Below, one piece after another: positions 45,468-56,834 of a stretch of 64,000 nucleotides of DNA. Source of the stretch: Ignavibacteria bacterium RIFOXYB12_FULL_35_14 (GTDB lineage Bacteria; Bacteroidota; Ignavibacteria; Ignavibacteriales; Ignavibacteriaceae); NCBI GenBank assembly GCA_001803045.1, contig MHAR01000080.1:24543-88542 (forward strand), in the 5' to 3' direction. The number at the start of each line of letters is the position of its first letter. Position 1 is the stretch's first letter. Under the pieces are notes generated by a model. It saw only the letters and a list, made by a program, of their open reading frames with translations, made no database searches and had not been told where the DNA came from. The position numbers were made by a program, and so were the translations under genes.

Positions 45468-45492
45468 ATTTCATTCGATTAGGTAGTCAAGC

Positions 45493-45544
45493 AGATATAC
45501 CAGATTTATGATGCCTTAGCGGGTACAAAAAATCTGTCATATCT
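45493..45544. repeat. 52-nt hairpin repeat, copy 2
   Basis: Arms agatataccagattt and aaatctgtcatatct pair with two mismatches around a 22-nt loop, the same geometry as at 10673-10724 but with a different loop sequence. It lies between the toxin terminator and the LON-domain gene. Confidence 0.65.
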
Positions 45545-45649
45545 AAAAAGATATTTCCCCTCTCTAATGTGGAGCATTTTTCATATTTATTATTAAAATC
45601 TTTTTTATAATCTTTGTGTGGAAGAAATTTTTTATTAAAATAATTTGTA

Positions 45650-46273
45650 ATGATGAAAACTATTCCTCTATTTCCATTAAACCTTGTGGTCTTTCCGAAT
45701 TCGAGATATCCCCTGCATATTTTTGAAGAAAGATATAAAAAGATGGTGAGCGATTGCCTTACCGATGAAACAGGATTTGGCATAGTTGCTCCAAGCGGAA
45801 AAGAGCTATCCAAAATTGGAAGTTATGCGGTCGTTTCAAAAGTATTAAAAAAATCCCCCAATGGGGAAATGGATGTTATTGTTGAAGCACAAAGTCGCTT
45901 TTTTATTAACAAGATAAGTACACATCCCGATGGATATTTGATTGCAGATGTTGAAGAATACTACGATGTTCAACCCGAAGCAAGTCCATCTCTTCTTGAC
46001 GAAATGGAGGAAATGTTTGAGAGAATTTTGGAAAAGTATGACTTCAAGCTGGAAGAAACATTTTGGACAAGTTATCATGATGCCAAAACAAAATCATTTA
46101 AGATTGCTGAAAAATCCGGCTTATCATTAATGCAGCAGCAAACATTGCTAACTTTGCAGGATGAAGATCGAAGAATAAATTTTTTGATTCAGCACTTTGA
46201 AAAGTTGGATGAGGAAATTTCCAAAAACGCCGGATTGAGAAACATAATTTTAGGTGACGGTTATTTGAATTAA
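45650..46273 (+). CDS. LON substrate-binding-domain protein
   Basis: This is a stand-alone Lon N-terminal domain (PUA-like) protein of 207 residues. IPLFPLNLVVFPNSRYPLHI followed by FEERYKKMVSDCL is the hallmark start, and a helical tail (EMEEMFERILEKYDF, LSLMQQQTLLTLQDEDRRIN) completes the fold. There is no ATPase or protease domain. Its function is unknown; a role in substrate recognition is assumed from the family. It is convergent with atpC, three bases away. Confidence 0.88.
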   Translation: MMKTIPLFPLNLVVFPNSRYPLHIFEERYKKMVSDCLTDETGFGIVAPSGKELSKIGSYAVVSKVLKKSPNGEMDVIVEAQSRFFINKISTHPDGYLIADVEEYYDVQPEASPSLLDEMEEMFERILEKYDFKLEETFWTSYHDAKTKSFKIAEKSGLSLMQQQTLLTLQDEDRRINFLIQHFEKLDEEISKNAGLRNIILGDGYLN

Positions 46274-46276
46274 AAA

Positions 46277-46708
46277 TTAGATGGGAATATCTTTTTTCAG
46301 CGTAGAATATTTTTCTACGGCTTTTATTCTATTCATCGCCTTTGCCAATGATGCTCTTGCTCTGTCAAAATCAATGCTGCCACTTTTATTGGTTAATCTT
46401 TCCTCAGCTCTCACTTTAGATTTAAGTGCTCTCTCCAAATCAATATTCTCGACCGCTTCAATTGTATCCGAAAGAAGTAAAACTTTATTATCCAGAATTT
46501 CAGCCGAACCTCCACTGGTAGTAAAAATCCGGGTTGAATCACCTGGTAATCCGACTTTTATTATGCCAAGTTCAAAAGTAGAAATTAGCGGTGCGTGATT
46601 GAAAAGAACCTGAAAATTCCCTTTCGTTCCGGGAATCGTAACTGATTTAACTTTCCCTGAATAAACTTTTTTTTCAGGAGAAATAATGTCTAAGTCTAAT
46701 TCATGCAT
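46277..46708 (-). CDS. atpC: ATP synthase F1 subunit epsilon
   Basis: This 143-residue protein starts LDIISPEKKVYSGKVKSVTI, then PGTKGNFQVLFNHAPLIS and TTSGGSAEILDNKVLLLSD, matching the beta-sandwich of epsilon. A C-terminal helical hairpin (about residues 90-135) is present and could inhibit ATP hydrolysis. It follows atpD after 5 bases. No gamma, alpha or Fo genes are nearby, so the atp operon is split, as in related lineages. Confidence 0.94.
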   Translation of the reverse strand: MHELDLDIISPEKKVYSGKVKSVTIPGTKGNFQVLFNHAPLISTFELGIIKVGLPGDSTRIFTTSGGSAEILDNKVLLLSDTIEAVENIDLERALKSKVRAEERLTNKSGSIDFDRARASLAKAMNRIKAVEKYSTLKKDIPI

Positions 46709-46713
46709 ATTTA

Positions 46714-48135
<1,422 letters not shown>

Positions 48136-48216
48136 TTAAAATTTTTAACGATTTGTATTTTTGAAGGTCAAAAATAAACATACTTCCCCTCTTTTCAAAT
48201 TTCTTTTGGAGCGTAG

Positions 48217-51200
48217 TTACTTAAGTACAATGAGCTTTTTGCTCTGCATAAATTCACCAGAGGTAATTCTATAGAAATAAACTCCTGAAGTCAAACTTGA
48301 AGCTTCAAAAGTTACTTGATAATGCCCTGCTTCTTTCTCTTCATTCAGTAAAGCAACAACCTTTTCTCCCAGAGTGTTATAAACATTCAATTCAACTTTG
48401 CTTTTAATCGGAATCGAGAAATTAATATGGGTTACAGGATTAAAAGGATTTGGGAAGTTTTGAGATAAAGAATAATCAATGGGCAAAAGTAATTCGTCTT
48501 CAATATCAGTTACAATTATTGAGTCGCTTCCACTTGCCTCGTAATAGCGCGCTGCGAATTCTTGTAAATAGAAATTGGCAATCTGTGCATCCTGAATTAT
48601 AAGTGTATTTTCATCATTGCTATTTTCAGCAGAAGATGACCAATTATGTGATCCCGTAACAACATAAGGAGTATAACCAATGGGTTCAGCATCAATTATC
48701 GCATACTTATGATGAAGAAATCCTGTAGTGAACCCTTTTAGCCGTATATCAACTCCATTCGATTGGAGATAAGAAAATTGAGTCCCAGTATCTACGTTGT
48801 TGCTTAGAATTACACGTGTCTTAACATTTCTATTTTTTGCCGATATTATTGAATCAGCCAAATCTCTCCGGGTTAAAGTTAGCGTTGCAATGTTTATTGA
48901 CTTTTGCGTTTTACCTAAGGTCTTTCCGATATTGTAAGTTGTACGATCACTCGGACTGAAATAGCATTCTACCTTTCTGCCTCCAATTACAAAATTATGC
49001 GGAGTATTATTAAGTTTACGCGAACCAAAACGTGAATCATTGGAATTTACGATATCAGTATTACTTCCCCACATTTCCTCAAACTCTCTCGTGTAAGCAC
49101 CTGCTAGGGCAACGTCTTGAATTTCGAGTAGGTTTTGTCTATCGTCATTTGTCCCCGGATCGGTTGGGTTCCATGAACCCGTAATTATCCAAACGCTATC
49201 GGGAGCACCACCTCTATAGTCAATTATAAAAAATTTATTGTGAGATAAACCCATTCCATCGTTATAACCAATTTGATCATTGACATACGGAATTCCATTA
49301 TTCTGAAGCGTTGACCATGGAGCTGTTGTTCTATTATCATATTCGCCAATTACTCTTACTTTCACACCACGATTTTTTGCACTGACCAAAGCATTGGCAA
49401 TTTCTGCACCGACTGATCCACTTAAGCTGTAGAGTGCAACATCTATTGACCGTTTTGCATTATTGATTCTTTGAATTGTCACAGATTTTAAATCAGCATT
49501 AGCATTTGCATTTACCCCGGTAGAAATTGAGGTATTCACAGTCTTATTGAAATAGACATTAATTGCACCGGATGTTGGTAAAGTGGAGGTTGTACTTGAG
49601 ATTATATTTCCTGAAAAACTTGTGTCAGAATTAGCAACAGAAAAAACTTGTAAGTTATATATAGTTGCAGCACTTAGACCCGATATTATGACATTATGAT
49701 TAGTCCGTAATTCGTTATCCGGTTCAGCTACTCCAAGCTCATAACTATTGGTTTTGCCAAAGCGTACACGGGATGTTCCAGTACTTATAGTCTGCCATTC
49801 CAGTGTAATAGAATTAGATGTTAGTTCAACCTCCTCAGGAAATTTTTCGATTATTGGTCCAGTTGAAATAATATCGGTATCAATCCGCGGCATAATTTGG
49901 TATCCGCCAATAAATGGCGATGATGTTTTAAACTGGCTTAAAACTCCAACAATATCAAATCTCCCTGCGGGAGCAGGAATACCAATCAAAGATGTATTGT
50001 TGTCAATTCGTAATTGAACTGTGTCAGCAGTCGATAACCCAGTGAGCATATAATTTTTATAAGCCCAATTAGAAACCGGACTGCCGTTTAATTCTGTTAC
50101 TAAAACTCCATTTAACCGTATTAAACGACCTTCATAATTCTCCACCCCGCCACTACCATCACCACTTAATTGTGATGGGGTTGCAACTAAAGGTTCTATG
50201 GAGTTACCAGAGCTAATAATCGAGTGAAGTGTTGGAAATTCAAGCTGATTCAAACCATTAAATTGTGTAACCGTTCCTGATACGAGAACTTCATCACCAA
50301 TCTGAACAGCATCCGAGAAAATTGAACCAAAGATTGAGATTCCTCCACTGCTATCCTGTATGTAACTTGGACTTCCAAATTGAGAGGCAACTGTTACGAT
50401 CCCTCTTACAGTAAATAACTGGTCCAAGTTAACAGCTAAACCATCCGCATCATTAATCTTTGCTTGAGAAATTGGAATCGCTATTCCATAAACTATCAAG
50501 ATAGGAGCAGGACTAACTTCACCTAACATCCCATCTACTCCGGAAAAGAATTGAAACTTATATTTTCCTGTAGATAATGGAGTTGTTAAATCAGAAATTG
50601 TAATAATAATTGAATCCTGGTCAAACAGAATATCTGAGAAGGAAATTGTATCTGCTGAGACACTCAATACTGAAGCAAAATTATTTGTACTTATTTGTGC
50701 AATATTCTGGGACCATAAAAACCCTTGTGGAAAAATTATTTTTAGAGCATTGATGGGAGAATTTGTATCCCTTTTATAGCTGAACGTTAAATTTATAAGC
50801 GAATCGCCTTTTACTACATTAGGATCAATCGATACACTTCCCGAACCTTCAACTCTGGCTCGTAAAGATACTATCCAATTGTTATTATTAACTGTATTCC
50901 CTTCTCCTCTTGACGGCGTACCATTCATCGTCCAATTGGTTGTGGTGCTTAGTTTTGAAACATCATCTTCATTAAAAAACGTTGAGGTGTTACTGCTTGC
51001 CGAACTAGTAAAATGAACCTTAGGATCAGGTAAACTGGCTGAATTGGCTGCTCCCCATGAAACACCATAAATATGAATTTGAGCAGCATTTCGAATTTGT
51101 ACAGCTTCGGAACTACCTGCAAATAAGAATGCCGTTCCTGAAAAATAAAGTGCATTATTTGTTTTGATGTTTAAAGTATAATCGCTTGCATCGAGATCCT

Positions 51201-51486
51201 GTGAAAAAGTATTCTCTGAGCGAGCTATTACGATTAGAGTTCCCTTCCGAAGATTATTCCAAAGATCGCTGTTCGTAAAATTTAATGGGGATTGCACGAC
51301 ACCGCTGCTGCTGAAATCCCTAATGCTCCAATTTCGAATATCTAATCCTTCTTCAAGAACGAGAAGTTCCATCCACTCATCATTACCGCTGGAATTGAAA
51401 AGTTCATTTATTATGATGGATTGTGAATAGGCATGTTGAATAAAAAACAATGTAATGAGTAAAATGCATCTAAAAGATAATTTCAT
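48217..51486 (-). CDS. T9SS-exported LTD / phospholipase-D-like protein
   Basis: After a signal peptide, a lamin-tail domain occupies about residues 24-150 (IIINELFNSSGNDEWMELLV). An OB-fold-like segment follows near 345-450 (FTVRGIVTVASQFGSPSYIQ), then a fibronectin-like domain (about 555-640). Two PLD-like domains hold HxKxxxxD motifs: SHNKFFIID near 749 with GSWNPTDPGTNDDRQN, and HHKYAIID near 923 with GSHNWSSSAENSNDEN. Both are complete, so nuclease or phospholipase activity is likely. The last 80 residues are a T9SS sorting domain (NFPNPFNPVTHINF). At 1089 residues it is a large surface enzyme. It is the last gene before atpD. Confidence 0.92.
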   Translation of the reverse strand: MKLSFRCILLITLFFIQHAYSQSIIINELFNSSGNDEWMELLVLEEGLDIRNWSIRDFSSSGVVQSPLNFTNSDLWNNLRKGTLIVIARSENTFSQDLDASDYTLNIKTNNALYFSGTAFLFAGSSEAVQIRNAAQIHIYGVSWGAANSASLPDPKVHFTSSASSNTSTFFNEDDVSKLSTTTNWTMNGTPSRGEGNTVNNNNWIVSLRARVEGSGSVSIDPNVVKGDSLINLTFSYKRDTNSPINALKIIFPQGFLWSQNIAQISTNNFASVLSVSADTISFSDILFDQDSIIITISDLTTPLSTGKYKFQFFSGVDGMLGEVSPAPILIVYGIAIPISQAKINDADGLAVNLDQLFTVRGIVTVASQFGSPSYIQDSSGGISIFGSIFSDAVQIGDEVLVSGTVTQFNGLNQLEFPTLHSIISSGNSIEPLVATPSQLSGDGSGGVENYEGRLIRLNGVLVTELNGSPVSNWAYKNYMLTGLSTADTVQLRIDNNTSLIGIPAPAGRFDIVGVLSQFKTSSPFIGGYQIMPRIDTDIISTGPIIEKFPEEVELTSNSITLEWQTISTGTSRVRFGKTNSYELGVAEPDNELRTNHNVIISGLSAATIYNLQVFSVANSDTSFSGNIISSTTSTLPTSGAINVYFNKTVNTSISTGVNANANADLKSVTIQRINNAKRSIDVALYSLSGSVGAEIANALVSAKNRGVKVRVIGEYDNRTTAPWSTLQNNGIPYVNDQIGYNDGMGLSHNKFFIIDYRGGAPDSVWIITGSWNPTDPGTNDDRQNLLEIQDVALAGAYTREFEEMWGSNTDIVNSNDSRFGSRKLNNTPHNFVIGGRKVECYFSPSDRTTYNIGKTLGKTQKSINIATLTLTRRDLADSIISAKNRNVKTRVILSNNVDTGTQFSYLQSNGVDIRLKGFTTGFLHHKYAIIDAEPIGYTPYVVTGSHNWSSSAENSNDENTLIIQDAQIANFYLQEFAARYYEASGSDSIIVTDIEDELLLPIDYSLSQNFPNPFNPVTHINFSIPIKSKVELNVYNTLGEKVVALLNEEKEAGHYQVTFEASSLTSGVYFYRITSGEFMQSKKLIVLK

Positions 51487-51558
51487 GTATTCCCTTTTAA
51501 TTCGTAATCTAATGTCCGGCTGATCTTGAAAATGTAAAATCCTAAATAAGAAATTATT

Positions 51559-52653
51559 TTATTTCAGGTCTGTTGATAAAATGAATCTTAAAATCTGGTT
51601 CTTACCTGAATCCAATACGTATAATATTTTGTTAAAAAATGCAACTGCATAAGGTTTAGTAAAGACAGAACTGCCGCCGAATGATTGAAGTTCGTCGCCT
51701 GATGAGTTAAATTTAAATACGCTGTCTTTTCCCGCATCTGCTACATAAATATTACCCGAAGGATCAATGCAGGCTCCGGTAGGGTTAAAAAACCTGTTTG
51801 GAATTACAAATTCCACCCCATCTCTAGGATCAAATTGACTTATATATTTTTCTTCGATTCCTGAGGAAAAAAAGTGGAACCACTGTGCCTTAAAGCTCGA
51901 TTCACCCGACAGAGTAGCTATAAAATCCAAATTCTTTTTGTAAAATGCGCACATAGAATTTATTCCGTTTGCAGAAATTAAACCCTGACTCAGCGGATCA
52001 ATAAATGGAACTCTTCCAATTGTAAGTGTGTCTCCATCCGAGGGAATAAGAACATCCCCGCCCGCTGCAAGTTTCTTGGGAGCAATTTTAAAAATTGAAT
52101 TATCAGGATTGGAAACACTTGTATTGTTCGGACCTGTTCGTGCAACGAAAAATGAATTATCATAAAATACTGTAACGGCAGTATATCGTCGTTGAGTATT
52201 AAAATCAACGTCTCGTATTGGTAGTATTCTGGTTACAAGTGCATTTTCAATTTGATGCCCGGCCGAGTGCAGATCGATTTTATATACTGCACTGTACGTA
52301 ACATTCGAAGTATCAAATTCTGCACATACAATAAGATTCAGTTTATAATCTTGTGAAATTGCGACCGGTCTTTTTATTGACAGGCTTCCTTGAATTTCTC
52401 CAGCTATGTTAATCATAACAATTCTGTTATTATCAGTGTCACATACATAGATAAAAGGTTCTATTCCAATTAATATTGCCTGCGGATTATTAAATCCTCC
52501 CCAAGGTTGGCCGGTTTGAATATACAGCGTATCTCCGCTAATATTTACATCGTCAGAGTACTTATTAAATTGAGTAATATCAAATTTATCAGCACAGCCA
52601 GATGAAATTATGAATGATAAAATTATTAAAAGAAAATTTTTTATTTGATTCAT
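51559..52653 (-). CDS. NHL/six-bladed-propeller lipoprotein
   Basis: The signal ends LLIILSFIISSGC, a lipobox with Cys at position 20. The mature part shows NHL-like blades: QAILIGIEPFIYVCDTDNNR, GACIDPSGNIYVADAGKDSV, FKFNSSGDELQSFGGSS and KILYVLDSGKNQILRF. It is probably a lipid-anchored binding protein on the cell envelope. A double repeat fills the 327-base gap between it and the PorV-like gene, and 72 bases separate it from the PLD gene. Confidence 0.8.
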   Translation of the reverse strand: MNQIKNFLLIILSFIISSGCADKFDITQFNKYSDDVNISGDTLYIQTGQPWGGFNNPQAILIGIEPFIYVCDTDNNRIVMINIAGEIQGSLSIKRPVAISQDYKLNLIVCAEFDTSNVTYSAVYKIDLHSAGHQIENALVTRILPIRDVDFNTQRRYTAVTVFYDNSFFVARTGPNNTSVSNPDNSIFKIAPKKLAAGGDVLIPSDGDTLTIGRVPFIDPLSQGLISANGINSMCAFYKKNLDFIATLSGESSFKAQWFHFFSSGIEEKYISQFDPRDGVEFVIPNRFFNPTGACIDPSGNIYVADAGKDSVFKFNSSGDELQSFGGSSVFTKPYAVAFFNKILYVLDSGKNQILRFILSTDLK

Positions 52654-52670
52654 TGCATTTAATTACTTTT

Positions 52671-52787
52671 CAGTTACCTTACGCAAAAGTGAAGATTATA
52701 AACTCAGTTCCTAACGAATAATACTAATAATCAAAGGAACTATATTTGTTTGTGAATTTTCATCATTACCATGCATAATGTGAATTA
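52671..52787. repeat. 117-bp dispersed repeat, copy B
   Basis: This copy is gaplessly alignable to 4860-4976 over its full 117 bases, with clear conservation at both ends (ttacgcaaaagtga and tcattacc). It lies in the gap between two surface-locus genes and is followed directly by copy C. Confidence 0.75.
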
Positions 52788-52789
52788 TA

Positions 52790-52937
52790 AGTCACTTAAC
52801 GCAAGTGAGTGTAAAACCTTCGAGGTTTTGTAATTATTATATTCTTAAAGTTTTTTTTTGGTTCTTAATTGAAAATATTTTTATAAAACCATTCATTGAA
52901 ACCTTGGAGGTTTGTCATTTTGCGTAATGTAAGTTAT
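52790..52937. repeat. Related repeat, copy C, with different interior
   Basis: The ends (agtcacttaacgcaagtgag and ttttgcgtaatgtaagttat) match the ends of copies A and B, but the interior differs and carries two hairpins, aaaacc-ttc-gaggtttt-like (52813-52829) and aaacctt-ggaggttt-like (52899-52913). It lies in tandem with copy B, filling the 52654-52980 gap; no gene is seen there. Confidence 0.6.
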
Positions 52938-52980
52938 CAGTTATAATGTTCCAATAATCCAATATTATATCTATACCTAT

Positions 52981-53967
52981 TTACAAACCAAGTATAATTG
53001 AAAACCGATGAGCCGAACCCAATCTTACAAAATTTGAATATGCATAATCAAGATTAAGTTCAGTAAAGCTTACCGGGATACAAAATCCGGCTCCAAATGA
53101 AATATTTTGTTCATCAACATTGAACTTGTAACCACCTCTAAGGTAAAGTATTTTTTTCCAATTATATTCGAAACCAGCAGTCACATTTTCACTATTATCA
53201 TTAGGATGATTCAACTGAATAGATGACGTAAGAGAATGCTCTTCATTTTCGAACGGTTCAAAAGCAAAACCTATACGAAAAATAGTCGGTGGTGCAAAAG
53301 CCTGCCACTCTGATTTTTTTCTTTTTCCTATTAAAATAACTTCACCATCAGGAGCAAGATTATTCCCGAAATTTGTAACTGTCACCGCAAATCTTGATGA
53401 ACCTAATCCAGTCCAGTAATAAGTTCCGAGGTCAATCATTACTCCACGCATTTTTAGTTTATCAAGGGTTTCTTCAATATATCTTATAGTACCACCAAAG
53501 CTGAACTTATCTGTCATCTTTCTGGAGTATGTAATTGCAAAAGCAAAATCGCTAAATCCAAAATATTCACCGGTTCCAAATGGAGAAAATTCAGTTGTAA
53601 CCGGCATATCCTTCATCGATAATGAAATAAGTGAAGCACCTATAGAATTTGCAGCATCGAAATGATAGACAACACCAAGAAAATCATGACTTATATCTCC
53701 CACCCATTGATTGTGGGAGAAAATAACCTGGTGCTGTTCGAATTGTACTACTCCCGCAGGGTTCCAGTACAAAGCTGAGGCATCATTGGCAACTGCAATA
53801 AATGACTCGCCCATAGCAGAAGCTCTTCCACCTACACCAATCTTTAAGAATTGTGCTGTGGAAATCCCTGCTCTCTGCCCGCCAAGTGTGGGAAATAGTT
53901 GTGCGTGTGATTCAAACGAAATGAATACAAAAATTATTGCAGCTATTATTAAGACAATCTTTTTCAT
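52981..53967 (-). CDS. PorV/PorQ-family outer membrane protein
   Basis: A signal peptide (residues 1-22) precedes AQFLKIGVGGRASAMGESFI, then AVANDASALYWNPAGVVQFE, the hallmark start of the PorV/PorQ (UPF0164) beta-barrel family. The rest is barrel-like and ends FSIILGL. PorV shuttles T9SS cargo to the attachment complex; a copy beside several sorting-domain proteins suggests it serves them or acts as a dedicated transporter. It starts one base after the stop of the TonB receptor gene, so the two are cotranscribed. Confidence 0.88.
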   Translation of the reverse strand: MKKIVLIIAAIIFVFISFESHAQLFPTLGGQRAGISTAQFLKIGVGGRASAMGESFIAVANDASALYWNPAGVVQFEQHQVIFSHNQWVGDISHDFLGVVYHFDAANSIGASLISLSMKDMPVTTEFSPFGTGEYFGFSDFAFAITYSRKMTDKFSFGGTIRYIEETLDKLKMRGVMIDLGTYYWTGLGSSRFAVTVTNFGNNLAPDGEVILIGKRKKSEWQAFAPPTIFRIGFAFEPFENEEHSLTSSIQLNHPNDNSENVTAGFEYNWKKILYLRGGYKFNVDEQNISFGAGFCIPVSFTELNLDYAYSNFVRLGSAHRFSIILGL

Positions 53968-53968
53968 C

Positions 53969-56815
53969 TTAAAACCTGATGCTCATGCCAAATTTAATAT
54001 TTCTTCTAGTTAGGTAACTAGCCGGATTGAAAGGATAAGGTGAAACAGGCGCCTGAAGATCAGGATATAGAGGATTATTCCAACTTATTGGTGTCTGATC
54101 GCCATATTCATAAGCTTTTCCTGTAACGGGATTTATGATTGCTGAATTTTTTGTATCGAGCAGATTATTCACCTCAAGGAATATGGAAAACTTTAATTGA
54201 TTAATAGAAAAATATTTTTCAAAATTCAGATCTATCCAAAACCAGTTATCTCCAATTTTACTATAGCGGTCATACTTGCTGGTTTCATATATGGGTCTTC
54301 CAGTCAAAGGATCATCGCCGGTGTAAACAACAGGGGTATATCTTTTGCCAGATTGGAATTGTCCTCTAATGTAGAAGTTAAAGTCATCGAGGATTCCATT
54401 ACCGAAATCGAATAAAGCATCATCTTTTTTAACATAAAAGTTTGCAGATACCGATGCACTAAAAGGACGATCCCAGGACATATACAATTCCTTCACCGAT
54501 TCGTTTATATCGCCCCGCAGTACGAGAATGCCTTCATCCGGTGAAGTACTTTTTCCTGTAACTATTGAATATGAAAAATTAGCCGAGCCGGAAAACCATT
54601 TGCCGATTCTTTTTTTATACTCAAGCTCAATTCCCCTGGAACGTGCATAATCTGAGTTTATATAAGTAGTAAAGCTTTGTGAAGCAAGTCTTACAGAGGT
54701 TATTCTTGCAGATCGTGTGCTAACGTAATCAAATATGTCTTTGTAATAAGCTGTAACCGTCAGTACATCATCGTTAGAAAATTGAGTCTTCAATCCCAGT
54801 TCGTAGGCAACGGTTGTTTCCGGATTAAGATTAGGATTACCAAACTTTTGAAAAGAAGATTGTGAACTGATGGGACTAATCTTTGCATAAACAAATTGCG
54901 GCTTTGGCCACTTGCTAAAATGTCCGTAGGAAAAAAATAAGGTTTGATTGTCCGAAACCGGATGCGAAATACCAAGTCTTGGGCTTATTCTTGATTTAAA
55001 TCTTCTGTTTCGAAACCAGCTAAAGGAATTTTCTCTATAATTGTCTCTTACCTCATCAGGTATTGTAATTACATCAAGATTTTCAATTGCATCATCAACA
55101 TATTTTCCGGGGAACCAATAATCCAGGCGTAAACCAAAATTAAGAATCATACCGGAAAAGTTTATGTTGTCCTGGGCATAGAAAGAACCGAGTGCCGGAT
55201 GTACTTTGTAAATATCATTATTCAGACCAAGCTCCCCAACCCAGGGCTGATATATATCAAGGGATTGTATTTCTTGAAATTTAAAATCAAACCCCGCTTT
55301 AAATTTATTTTTTTCATCAAAAAAGCTGGTTAAGTCTCCTCTAACTGAAAATTCTTCAACATAATGATCGTGCCAGGTGTAGGGATTGCCAATATCCCAA
55401 AAACCATCACCGGGGATTACACCTATAGTATCATTATTTGTATTATAATATTCGATTGGGAAATTAGCTATATCTTTTGGTTCATTATACTGGTACCATT
55501 GTTTTCCATTTGCGTCAGCTCTTAAATGCGTGAAAAAATAATTTAATTTCAACTCATAAAATGTTTTGGGATTTAATGTATGCGTTAAGCTCAATGTTTG
55601 GTATATGTTGTTGTGAGTATATGTATTTGCACTGTCAAGGATATTCTGGAAATTATATTGATAACCCGGGCTGGGTTCCACATATTCAAGATTTGATTGC
55701 AACGACTGTGAATTCTGATTTATGTTAACAGATTGATTGAACGAGTACTGCAATTTAAATGTAGGCGATACTCTGTAAGTTATTTTACCAAGCCAAAACC
55801 AATTATTCTCATTTCTTGGCGCAAATTTAGTTCCACCGAAAATTGAAGAGTAAACCTGGTTAGCACTTGCTTTAAATCGTCCCTGTGTTATTCCATCTGT
55901 CAGCCCGGTATAGAAGTTAGCAAAGAAATTTATTTCCCCAGGAATTTGTAATCCAAGGTAAGGTAACAAATAAGCTGTTATCGGTTCGGGACCACTAAAG
56001 TTTCCTTCTGCAATATCGGTATTGAAGGTATTATATGAATCCGTATTTCCCAAATTATCTCTCTTGTAAGATAGATAACCATGATATGAGCTGCCCCCCT
56101 CTCTTGTTCTTACATTCACAACACCGGAAGTAGCTTGTCCAAATTCAGCATTATATCCGCCGGTAATTACGTCAACTTCTTCGATTGCATTAGCAGAAAG
56201 CTGAAGCCCGAAGCCTGTTCCAGCCAAAGGATCCTGTACAGACACTCCATCCAGTAGAAATGCATTTTCATACGATCTTCCGCCACGGATATGTATTTCG
56301 TTATCTGATTTTACAACACCTGCTTGCTGTGTGACAATATCGTGGATATTATCCAGCATGGCAACATCAATTTCATCCTTAGAAATAGTTCTCTTACTCT
56401 GTGTCTCCTCCACATCAAGAAGCGGCTTTTCACCCACGATAACGACATCCTGTCCTAATGTTAATACTGATTCTTCTAGAGGTACATTTATCTGCTTCGT
56501 CTTCCCGCCTTCCACTACTGTGCTTGTAAACTGAACAGTTTTATAACCAATAAATGAAACTTCCATATTGTATGTACCTGGATTTATCCCTCTCAGAAGA
56601 TAGTTTCCACTAACATCACTAGCGGCTCCGTAATAAGTTCCTTTTAGGATAATATTTACGCCCGGTAAAGCTTCACCTGTTTTACTATCCGTCACTTTTC
56701 CTGAAATATTCCCGGTTTGTCCAGACAATTGGTACGACAGGGTAATTATTAGGAATAATAAATATCGTTTCCGTATCATTTTAAATTCATTAATAAAGAT
56801 GCTAATCCTATTCAT
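53969..56815 (-). CDS. TonB-dependent receptor with N-terminal carboxypeptidase-regulatory-like domain
   Basis: A signal peptide is most natural from the second Met (start 56779, MIRKRYLLFLIITLSYQ). A CarboxypepD_reg-like domain (GNISGKVTDSKTGEALPGVN) and a plug domain (SKDEIDVAMLDNIHDIVTQQ, IHIRGGRSYENAFLLDGVSV, EVDVITGGYNAEFGQATSGV) precede a barrel of about 700 residues ending RRNIKFGMSIRF. The FNPASYLTRRN region is a normal barrel end. It imports an unknown substrate through TonB. It is linked to PorV and to secreted proteins that may gather or process the substrate. Confidence 0.94.
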   Translation of the reverse strand: MNRISIFINEFKMIRKRYLLFLIITLSYQLSGQTGNISGKVTDSKTGEALPGVNIILKGTYYGAASDVSGNYLLRGINPGTYNMEVSFIGYKTVQFTSTVVEGGKTKQINVPLEESVLTLGQDVVIVGEKPLLDVEETQSKRTISKDEIDVAMLDNIHDIVTQQAGVVKSDNEIHIRGGRSYENAFLLDGVSVQDPLAGTGFGLQLSANAIEEVDVITGGYNAEFGQATSGVVNVRTREGGSSYHGYLSYKRDNLGNTDSYNTFNTDIAEGNFSGPEPITAYLLPYLGLQIPGEINFFANFYTGLTDGITQGRFKASANQVYSSIFGGTKFAPRNENNWFWLGKITYRVSPTFKLQYSFNQSVNINQNSQSLQSNLEYVEPSPGYQYNFQNILDSANTYTHNNIYQTLSLTHTLNPKTFYELKLNYFFTHLRADANGKQWYQYNEPKDIANFPIEYYNTNNDTIGVIPGDGFWDIGNPYTWHDHYVEEFSVRGDLTSFFDEKNKFKAGFDFKFQEIQSLDIYQPWVGELGLNNDIYKVHPALGSFYAQDNINFSGMILNFGLRLDYWFPGKYVDDAIENLDVITIPDEVRDNYRENSFSWFRNRRFKSRISPRLGISHPVSDNQTLFFSYGHFSKWPKPQFVYAKISPISSQSSFQKFGNPNLNPETTVAYELGLKTQFSNDDVLTVTAYYKDIFDYVSTRSARITSVRLASQSFTTYINSDYARSRGIELEYKKRIGKWFSGSANFSYSIVTGKSTSPDEGILVLRGDINESVKELYMSWDRPFSASVSANFYVKKDDALFDFGNGILDDFNFYIRGQFQSGKRYTPVVYTGDDPLTGRPIYETSKYDRYSKIGDNWFWIDLNFEKYFSINQLKFSIFLEVNNLLDTKNSAIINPVTGKAYEYGDQTPISWNNPLYPDLQAPVSPYPFNPASYLTRRNIKFGMSIRF

Positions 56816-56834
56816 GGAGTATTGAGTGTTATTT

